From UBA12545 sp051024685 (GTDB lineage: Bacteria; Bacillota; DSM-521; Neomoorellales; Neomoorellaceae): DNA of 18,948 nt. A model generated the notes under the pieces. That model was not told where the DNA came from, did not search any database, and saw only the letters and a program-made list of their open reading frames with translations. Shown one piece after another: positions 14,641 through 18,948 of the stretch. A program made the translations under genes and the position numbers. The DNA is taken from contig JAZHPA010000054.1 in assembly GCA_051024685.1 (NCBI GenBank), positions 1 to 18,948 of the forward strand. The letters run 5' to 3'. Positions within the stretch are counted from its first letter, which is position 1; the number at the start of each line of letters is the position of its first letter.

Positions 14641-14667
14641 ATAGTATGCTGAAGGACAGTTACTGGT
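14641..14667 (-). promoter_or_regulatory. Possible sigma-K (mother-cell) promoter of the YjcZ-like gene
   Basis: On the minus strand ACC (plus 14665-14667) is followed after 16 bases by CATACTAT (plus 14641-14648), preceded by G. This resembles the sigma-K pattern AC-N16-CATAnnnTA apart from the last base, and the sigma-E -10 with one mismatch. Its position about 45 bases upstream of the mini-gene start fits. Confidence 0.4.
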
Positions 14668-14817
14668 GAAACCGAAGGCAAAGAGTGGATAAAGAGTTAT
14701 CCTTAGCCGGTGTTCGCCTCGTGCTGCCAGGAGAAATAAATTTTGTCATTCCAGGATAGCCTTTCCTCAGCTTGGCGAATAAGATAAAGTAACAACTTTG
14801 TAAGGGAGGGTTTCCCT

Positions 14818-14973
14818 TTGAGTGACCCGCAAGTCCAAGGCATTGAATGGCAACTAGCCCGTGCATACGTACCCTGGCAAAAATACACTACCCGGTGGAG
14901 CCCTTTAGAGGGCCTGGAAAAGGGCACCATTTTCCCCGAGCTGTACTTCCCCTATCATCCCACGGGGCGTTAA
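14818..14973 (+). CDS. cotJA: Spore coat protein CotJA
   Basis: A 51-residue protein beginning with TTG. The family core is clear: LARAYVPWQKYTTRWSPLEG then LEKGTIFPELYFPYHPTGR. It is shorter than B. subtilis CotJA (about 82 residues), lacking part of the variable N-terminus. AGGGAGGG lies seven bases before the TTG. First gene of cotJABC; CotJA is needed with CotJC for assembly into the inner spore coat. In Bacillus the operon is made in the mother cell under sigma-E; I could not identify a convincing sigma-E promoter here. Too short for a 60-residue cut-off, so easily missed. Confidence 0.9.
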   Translation: MSDPQVQGIEWQLARAYVPWQKYTTRWSPLEGLEKGTIFPELYFPYHPTGR

Positions 14974-15006
14974 GCTCCCTGAGGAGTGAAAGGAGGTCAA
15001 ATCGCT

Positions 15007-15264
15007 ATGGAACATGAGCGGCGCCAGCTCTTGAAACAGATTATGGCTATAGAATTTACCGCCTTGGAACTAAACCTCTACCTGGATACCCATCCCCAGG
15101 ACCACCGCGCTTTAAAGGAGTACAATGCAGCTGCCCAGGAACTTGCCAAACTCAAGCAACAATATGAAAGTCGGTACGGCCCCTTGACCAACTACGGCAC
15201 CACCCTCAGCCCCGACGCCTGGCGCTGGATAGATGACCCCTGGCCCTGGGAGATCACTTTTTAG
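15007..15264 (+). CDS. cotJB: Spore coat protein CotJB
   Basis: An 85-residue protein with the CotJB pattern: RRQLLKQIMAIEFTALELNLYLDTHPQDHRAL, a helical middle with KLKQQYESRYGPL, and the aromatic C-terminus WRWIDDPWPWE, which is highly conserved. Middle gene of cotJABC. The frame extends to a GTG at 14986, but AGGAGG is ten bases before the ATG at 15007 and would sit inside the longer product. A coat-associated protein of unknown biochemical activity, made in the mother cell during sporulation by analogy with Bacillus. Confidence 0.93.
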   Translation: MEHERRQLLKQIMAIEFTALELNLYLDTHPQDHRALKEYNAAAQELAKLKQQYESRYGPLTNYGTTLSPDAWRWIDDPWPWEITF

Positions 15265-15282
15265 AGGAGGCTTCGAGATGTC

Positions 15283-15855
15283 ATGTGGATCTATGAGAAA
15301 AAACTCCAATACCCTATCCGGGTGGGACGGCCCAATCCCCGCCTGGCCAAGGAAATCATTACTCAGTATGGCGGGCCCGATGGGGAACTGGCCGCTTCGC
15401 TGCGTTACCTAACCCAGCGTTATACCATGCCCATCCCCCAGGCCAAGGCAGTGTTGACGGACATCGGCACGGAAGAGCTGGCTCACATGGAGATTGTCGC
15501 CGCTCTGGTGTACAACTTGATCAAAGATGCACCTTTAGAAGAAATTAAACGTGCGGGCCTCGACGGGTACTATGCCGACCATGACCGCGCCTTATACTTC
15601 GTCAACGCCGAAGGAGCTCCTTGGACGGCTGCTTACATCCAATCTAAGGGCGATCCCATCACTGACTTACACGAAAATATGGCCGCCGAACAGAAAGCCC
15701 GTTCCACTTATGAGTGGTTAATCAATCTTTCCGATGATCCCGATGTTACCGATGTTTTACGGTTCCTACGCGAGAGAGAAGTGGTCCACTTCCAGCGCTT
15801 CGGTGAAACCTTGAACTTGGTCCATGATTACCTGGAGCGTAAAAAGTACTATTAA
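15283..15855 (+). CDS. cotJC: Spore coat protein CotJC, manganese catalase family
   Basis: A 190-residue four-helix-bundle protein of the manganese-catalase family. The helices with metal-ligand Glu/His pairs are seen in TDIGTEELAHMEIVAALVYN (EExxH) and in AAEQKARSTYEWL with REREVVHFQRFGE (ExxxH), and the start WIYEKKLQYPI is typical. It may dismutate hydrogen peroxide in the spore coat. AGAGGAGG lies 12 bases before the ATG. Third gene of cotJABC and followed immediately by an intrinsic terminator, so the operon ends here. Confidence 0.95.
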   Translation: MWIYEKKLQYPIRVGRPNPRLAKEIITQYGGPDGELAASLRYLTQRYTMPIPQAKAVLTDIGTEELAHMEIVAALVYNLIKDAPLEEIKRAGLDGYYADHDRALYFVNAEGAPWTAAYIQSKGDPITDLHENMAAEQKARSTYEWLINLSDDPDVTDVLRFLREREVVHFQRFGETLNLVHDYLERKKYY

Positions 15856-15859
15856 AGCT

Positions 15860-15883
15860 AAAGCCCCGGTAAAGGGGCTTTTT
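15860..15883 (+). terminator. Intrinsic terminator of cotJABC
   Basis: AAAGCCCC (15860-15867) and GGGGCTTT (15874-15881) pair over a six-base loop, ending in TTTTT (15879-15883), starting 5 bases after the cotJC stop. A textbook terminator. Confidence 0.92.
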
Positions 15884-15932
15884 AAGTGTGCGTTGAACTT
15901 TTCGTTAATGGCGTTTTTAGCAAAGACTTAGT

Positions 15933-16155
15933 TTAGCACCGCCCGGAGCGAAAAATGGCTGACAGCAGCCATCCCCCCATCAGCATGGCGAGGACAAAGC
16001 CGATTTCTAAGAAAGGAAGTCTCATCCATAAGAAACCACCTTCGGCTCCGGTAGCCATAGCGGACGCCGCCACCAGGCCTGTGATGATAATGGAAAAAGC
16101 TAGTAACACCCCGGGTAACCGGAAGAAGAGATACCGAATTCCTAGGCCCGCTCAC
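15933..16155 (-). pseudogene. Small two-helix membrane reading frame without a usable start (probable frameshift)
   Basis: On the minus strand a frame from 16151 to the stop at 15933 encodes a convincing small membrane protein: RYLFFRLPGVLLAFSIIITG, an AMATGAEGGFLW loop, then IGFVLAMLMGGWLLSAIF. It has no ATG or TTG before the first helix; a TGA closes it at 16152-16154, and the only upstream GTG (16107-16109) lacks a ribosome-binding site and would cut into helix one. A GTG at 16153-16155 with GAAAGG 11 bases ahead lies one frame off, where the product is hydrophilic and unlike a protein. A single-base shift between 16137 and 16153 would join the two. It lies 58 bases after the UbiA-like gene on the same strand. 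Either a recent frameshift, a sequence error, or an unusual start such as ATT at 16137. Confidence 0.5.
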
Positions 16156-16213
16156 TGAACGAACAACCTTTCTTACTCTTTTTTCCTCTGGCCTACTGTA
16201 ATTTTACACTAAC

Positions 16214-17125
16214 TCACCCATCTCTGAGGTACAGGAGCCTCCTTTGGGAAAGAAATCTTTGCCGGTACCTTACTCTAAATTGCCATAGCTCTCTGGATAC
16301 GAAGACGCAAGTAGCCCACACTAGTTTCCACCCGTACCAGTAGACCCTATCACCTGGCCCATTAATTCGGTAGTAAAGTACGCCTAAAAAGGCCACCACA
16401 ATACTGATAATAATGACCCCATTGGGAATAGATTGCTCCAGAGCAAAGACGAGCAGCCCTAAGAATAATGCCATCGCCAATTTTTCCAGGTAAGGGTGTT
16501 GTGCGTAGAAGAGGGTATATTCTTTACCGGGCGTTTTACCGTAACGCAAGAGGTAACGCCCCTCTGCGCTGTAAGAGGCAACGTATATTGCCAGGCGCTG
16601 GCAGTAGACGAGGAGGCAGGGGGAAAACAGCGGCCACACTCCTGTAACGGCGCATAACCCGGCGGCAAACCTTACCACGGAACCGGTGGCTGCCACCCCG
16701 GCGTTAAGCAGCGGTAGCCTTTTGACGGTGTCGTACCAAAGCTGGATTGCCGGCAAAAGCAGCGCCAGGGGCAGCAACTTGGGCTGATACCAAAACAAAA
16801 CAATGATCCCCGTTATCATACGTAGAGCAGCCAGGGTGGGCAACCACTTTACCGGCAAATACCCGCCTGCCGCAGCTCGCTCCTTTTTTCGTGGGTGAAG
16901 CCGATCGCTTGCAGCATCTTTATAGTCGTTAAGCCAGTATTTGGCTTGATTGACCAGAAATTCGATTCCTAACCAGGCAACGGCAATATCGAGTACCGCA
17001 AAGTGATGGCTCAGGGCTATCCCATAGGCTATGCCACCCCAGAAGTAGATCCCGCCACCTGTAATAGCTCCCGGACGGGGTAGCAAGATGTATAAAGCGA
17101 GACTTTTCAATTTATCCTGGTGCAA
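16214..17125 (-). CDS. UbiA-like prenyltransferase homologue lacking the second Asp motif
   Basis: A 303-residue protein with about eight or nine hydrophobic helices. The first UbiA Asp-rich motif is intact: LNDYKDAASDRLHPRK (NDxxDxxxD, about residues 65-73), followed by AAAGGYLPVKW where family members have RPxxxGxxS. The second motif, normally D-x-E-G-D-R, reads YSAEGRYLLRYGKTPG, so the metal-binding Asp residues are missing although the G-K-T-x-G tail is kept. It may be inactive, use a different substrate, or be a divergent subgroup. Starts with TTG, with AGGAGGGATT about ten bases ahead. Last intact gene of a minus-strand group. The AT content is somewhat higher than in the glm region. 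Substrate (quinone, heme, archaeal-type lipid or other) cannot be assigned. Confidence 0.7.
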   Translation of the reverse strand: MHQDKLKSLALYILLPRPGAITGGGIYFWGGIAYGIALSHHFAVLDIAVAWLGIEFLVNQAKYWLNDYKDAASDRLHPRKKERAAAGGYLPVKWLPTLAALRMITGIIVLFWYQPKLLPLALLLPAIQLWYDTVKRLPLLNAGVAATGSVVRFAAGLCAVTGVWPLFSPCLLVYCQRLAIYVASYSAEGRYLLRYGKTPGKEYTLFYAQHPYLEKLAMALFLGLLVFALEQSIPNGVIIISIVVAFLGVLYYRINGPGDRVYWYGWKLVWATCVFVSRELWQFRVRYRQRFLSQRRLLYLRDG

Positions 17126-17151
17126 ATTTTGATAATCCCTCCTACGTGGTT

Positions 17152-17170
17152 GGCAAAAAGCGTTTTTGCC
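17152..17170 (-). repeat. Hairpin between phasin-like gene and UbiA-like gene
   Basis: GGCAAAAA (17152-17159) and TTTTTGCC (17163-17170) pair perfectly over a three-base loop. The T-run lies within the stem instead of after it, so this is not a standard terminator; it could be a weak terminator or a processing/stability hairpin. Confidence 0.5.
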
Positions 17171-17209
17171 TAAGACTTTTCATAGCATGTCTAACTATGG
17201 CGGCCTCAC

Positions 17210-17509
17210 CTACTTTTCCTCACACCGCTGTAGCAGCCGGTCTACCTTTTCTTCCAGCCGCAACAGGTCCTCCCGGGAGGGCAGGTTTAATTGACCCAGC
17301 ACCCGCTCCATTTCCTGGCGGATGATTTTTTGTACCTCTTCCCGCTTCTTATTGCCTCGTTCGAGCAGATCATTTACCAACTCCCTGGCCTCTTCCCGGC
17401 CCATTTCCCCTTTCTTGACCAGTTCGTTCACCAATTTTTCTGCCGCTTCCCTGGTTAAGGCTACGGCTCCCCAACTAAGGGTAAAAGCCTTGCTTAAAAG
17501 TTCCTTCAT
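17210..17509 (-). CDS. Phasin-like coiled-coil protein
   Basis: This 99-residue, highly charged helical protein has the pattern of small phasin/PHA-granule-associated proteins of Firmicutes: an N-terminal amphipathic helix (MKELLSKAFTLSWGAVALT), a REAAEKLVNELVKKGEMG repeat-like block, heptads with EEVQKIIRQEMERVLGQL, then a short second coiled coil (EDLLRLEEKVDRLLQR). Such proteins are often annotated as polyhydroxyalkanoate synthesis regulators by similarity. No PHA synthase is visible in the window, so a granule role is unsupported here. ATG has AGGAGGAG eight bases ahead; a longer frame to 17599 lacks one. It follows the winged-helix gene by about 110 bases on the same strand. Confidence 0.7.
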   Translation of the reverse strand: MKELLSKAFTLSWGAVALTREAAEKLVNELVKKGEMGREEARELVNDLLERGNKKREEVQKIIRQEMERVLGQLNLPSREDLLRLEEKVDRLLQRCEEK

Positions 17510-17528
17510 TCGTGTGCTCCTCCTCATT

Positions 17529-17550
17529 AAATGGTCTTGAAATGGTCTTG
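17529..17550. repeat. 11-bp tandem duplication in the phasin-like leader
   Basis: AAATGGTCTTG occurs twice in tandem at 17529-17539 and 17540-17550, directly upstream of the ribosome-binding site of the phasin-like gene. It lies in the probable 5' leader; no function is known. Confidence 0.8.
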
Positions 17551-17616
17551 CTATTGAAAGCGTATACTTGTTAACCCCCAAAATCCATAATTTCCCCAAA
17601 AACCTCGCAAAGTAAA

Positions 17617-18315
17617 TTACGTTGCTTTTTCCAGCGCTTCCTCCAGAAAATCCATCAAGAGGGCCTGTTCGGATTGGTTGAGTTCAGCCAATTTGACCTG
17701 AAATTTGCTCATATAGCTAACAATCTGGGATAGCAGCGTAAACTGGGTGGCTGTTTTCATCATACTGCCCAAGGCAGCGCCAGCAAATATAGCTAATCCT
17801 GTTTCCTCCTTGACCGCATTCTTCACAACGTTTTTGAGCAGCCCGATGCTCTTTTCACCCAGGGTTTGCAACAGTACGATCAAGAGAGCAATCATAGAGG
17901 CACTGAAAATAAGGGGGCTTTCCAGGCCAGGTAACTCTGCCAATAGTTGTTCGGCCAGTTCCTTGGGATTGGCCTTTTTAAGTTCTTCATACAAAGACAA
18001 TAACCTTTCATTAACTTGCCGCCATTCCTTGATAGAAACCTTCTCCTCCAGGGCTTTCCCTGAAAGCACTGCATCAGCCAGGGGGGTAGGCGCGAACAGC
18101 ACCATCGCCCGGCCGGGAAACTTTTCTCCCTGGTTCACTTCGTACTGGCTGGCCAAAAAACCTTCCTTTTCCAATGTTTTCAACATCTCGTAGGCACTCC
18201 ACTTGCTGACTCCCAACAGTTCGGCCACCCGCGCGTAGTGTACCGGCAGGTTGGTGGCCTCATAGAGTTGTTTAATCTTTTGCAGGAAGTCCATACGCCG
18301 CCGGGTGATGCGCAT
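17617..18315 (-). CDS. Winged-helix DNA-binding protein with hydrophobic helical C-terminal domain
   Basis: The 232-residue product has an N-terminal winged helix-turn-helix (about residues 5-75): HYARVAELLGVSKWSAYEML is the HTH, followed by a wing with GRAMVLFAPT. The rest is helical, with a hydrophobic stretch (LIFSASMIALLIVLLQTLG, about 130-148) and another around GLAIFAGAALGSMM, so it may bind a lipid or associate with the membrane. The family is not known to me by name; MarR/IclR-like HTH similarity is only general. The start ATG at 18313-18315 has AGGAAGGGAG five to six bases ahead. The frame is open to 18477, but those extra residues are the decayed plsC out of frame and should not be annotated. 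It is likely co-transcribed with the phasin-like gene and may control it. Confidence 0.72.
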   Translation of the reverse strand: MRITRRRMDFLQKIKQLYEATNLPVHYARVAELLGVSKWSAYEMLKTLEKEGFLASQYEVNQGEKFPGRAMVLFAPTPLADAVLSGKALEEKVSIKEWRQVNERLLSLYEELKKANPKELAEQLLAELPGLESPLIFSASMIALLIVLLQTLGEKSIGLLKNVVKNAVKEETGLAIFAGAALGSMMKTATQFTLLSQIVSYMSKFQVKLAELNQSEQALLMDFLEEALEKAT

Positions 18316-18329
18316 TATATCTCCCTTCC

Positions 18330-18759
18330 TCAGGTTATTCGTTCTGCCGGTACCACCGGGGCACCTGTCTTCAAGGCTAAATCCGCCCATCGTTTGAAAT
18401 GGACAAAGTTTGTCTGTCTGACAAATATGGTCTTCATCAGGAAAAAGGGCAGCGTGCCTCCCTTCTGTAATACTCACAGGGCTACCCTCATTCCCGCCAG
18501 CTCACTCCCCTCGTTTTGCACTGGGATGGCGCCCATAGCGCGTAAAAACGCTCCCACTACCGGCAACCTGAACAATATAGGCTGCGTAATGCGTCGCGGC
18601 CAAAAAGCCGCCAAAAGGAAGCCGTCCAGCAGGCTGGCGTGATTGGCCATCACAATCACCGGGCTTGTGTAGGGGATGTTGTCTTGCCCGGTAATGATCG
18701 GTTTCCCCAAAAGCCACAAAAAAATACTTAGCAATTAATTTGACCAACGTATAGAACAT
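18330..18759 (-). pseudogene. Decayed plsC (1-acyl-glycerol-3-phosphate acyltransferase) pseudogene
   Basis: Parts of a PlsC-type acyltransferase are spread over frames on the minus strand. It begins MFYTLVKLIAKYFF (ATG 18757-18759, AGGGAAG ahead), then shifts frame at a seven-base homopolymer (plus 18718-18724) into WLLGKPIITGQDNIP and the acyltransferase motif NHASLLDG, RLPVVGAFLRAMGAIPV, then hits an in-frame TGA at 18474-18476. Past the stop the same frame reads VLQKGGTLP; the FPEGTR block appears in another frame as FPDEDHICQTDKLCPF, with the key Arg lost; then the first frame resumes with LALKTGAPVVPAE before a stop at 18330. The normal C-terminal part is absent. Several independent lesions make real decay much likelier than a sequencing error. 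The following regulator's ribosome-binding site lies at its end. Confidence 0.85.
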
Positions 18760-18828
18760 CCAGTCACTTCCCTGATAGAATACCCCAAATGCCCCATATA
18801 TACCAAATTCCCCAATTACCTAGTTTTA

Positions 18829-18948
18829 TTAATAATACTCCAACCCTAAGTAACGTGTCAAGACGGCGCGACCCTGGCGCATCCCCAGTTTTAAATTTCT
18901 GGTATCAAGGAAGGTAGGAGACACAATAACCGGCGGCAACCTACTCTG
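18829..18948 (-). CDS. 3' end of a gene, probably N-acetylmuramoyl-L-alanine amidase (partial)
   Basis: The minus-strand frame running from the right edge to the TAA at 18829-18831 gives 39 residues: LPPVIVSPTFLDTRN, then KLGMRQGRAVLTRYLGLEYY at the end. The pattern of a hydrophobic strand followed by a Phe-Leu turn and a final helix ending in aromatic residues matches the C-terminus of Amidase_3-type cell-wall hydrolases (family P-A-V-L-V-E-x-x-F-L...I-x-x-x-Y-F). The usual Glu of that strand is replaced by Ser here, so either it is not catalytic or the family guess is wrong. Only the tail is in the window; codon use looks like real coding sequence. Confidence 0.45.
   Translation of the reverse strand, partial: QSRLPPVIVSPTFLDTRNLKLGMRQGRAVLTRYLGLEYY
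18832..18861 (-). promoter_or_regulatory. Possible sigma-A promoter upstream of the plsC remnant and regulator
   Basis: On the minus strand a perfect TTGACA (plus 18856-18861) is followed after 18 bases by TATTAT (plus 18832-18837). Its position would fit transcription of the plsC remnant, the regulator and the phasin-like gene. It lies within the last codons of the upstream gene, where TTGACA is also coding, so chance cannot be excluded. Confidence 0.45.

Noticed and set aside
15928..16155. 75-residue minus-strand frame starting with GTG
   Set aside because: Its product is hydrophilic with an odd HYHHRPGGG stretch, whereas the neighbouring frame over the same DNA encodes two clean membrane helices.
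18316..18477. N-terminal extension of the winged-helix regulator to an ATG at 18477
   Set aside because: The extra 54 residues are the plsC remnant read in another frame; the ATG at 18315 has the proper ribosome-binding site.

Overview
The window looks like chromosomal DNA of an endospore-forming, Gram-positive Firmicute with fairly high G+C, most like the thermophilic clostridia of the Moorella/Thermanaeromonas type. The taxon is inferred from the gene set (cdaA-cdaR-glmM, a glmS ribozyme, cotJABC, a YqhV-family protein, a YjcZ-like mini-protein, DUF881 pairs) and from frequent GTG/TTG starts; it was not tested by a search. I see no tRNA, rRNA, insertion sequence, CRISPR array or prophage.

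Layout. (1) 1-1.7 kb: two adjacent DUF881 membrane-anchored genes on the minus strand. (2) 1.8-7.4 kb, plus strand: cdaA, cdaR and glmM (c-di-AMP synthesis, its regulator, and GlcN-6-P to GlcN-1-P conversion), then a 640-base leader with a glmS ribozyme, then glmS. Together these set amino-sugar supply for the cell wall. (3) 7.5-10.8 kb: a small cupin (minus), TruD pseudouridine synthase (plus) and an APC amino-acid permease (minus). (4) 10.8-12.3 kb: a long intergenic stretch, a strong sigma-A-type promoter, a GreA/GreB-like protein of visibly lower G+C, a candidate structured RNA with a terminator, and a YqhV-family protein. (5) 12.3-14.6 kb, minus strand: a YjcZ-like mini-gene, a 638-residue membrane glycosyltransferase and an overlapping 49-residue membrane protein. 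(6) 14.8-15.9 kb: the cotJA-cotJB-cotJC spore-coat operon with its terminator. (7) 15.9-18.9 kb, minus strand, read right to left: the 3' end of a probable cell-wall amidase gene, a decayed plsC pseudogene, a winged-helix regulator, a phasin-like coiled-coil protein, a UbiA-like prenyltransferase lacking its second Asp motif, and a hidden small membrane reading frame without a normal start.

The most unusual item is the glmS leader. The ribozyme core looks intact, but its P1 helix is opened by 296 bases, themselves closed by a second stem of about 11 pairs. An element upstream of the cleavage site (4974-4986) pairs perfectly with a segment just after the ribozyme (5447-5459), and that same segment can instead pair across the glmS ribosome-binding site (5576-5591). 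This suggests, as inference only, a switch in which self-cleavage leads to translational shut-off. Further points are a possible 6S-like RNA, a multiply broken plsC, and genes too short or too disrupted for a simple ORF scan.
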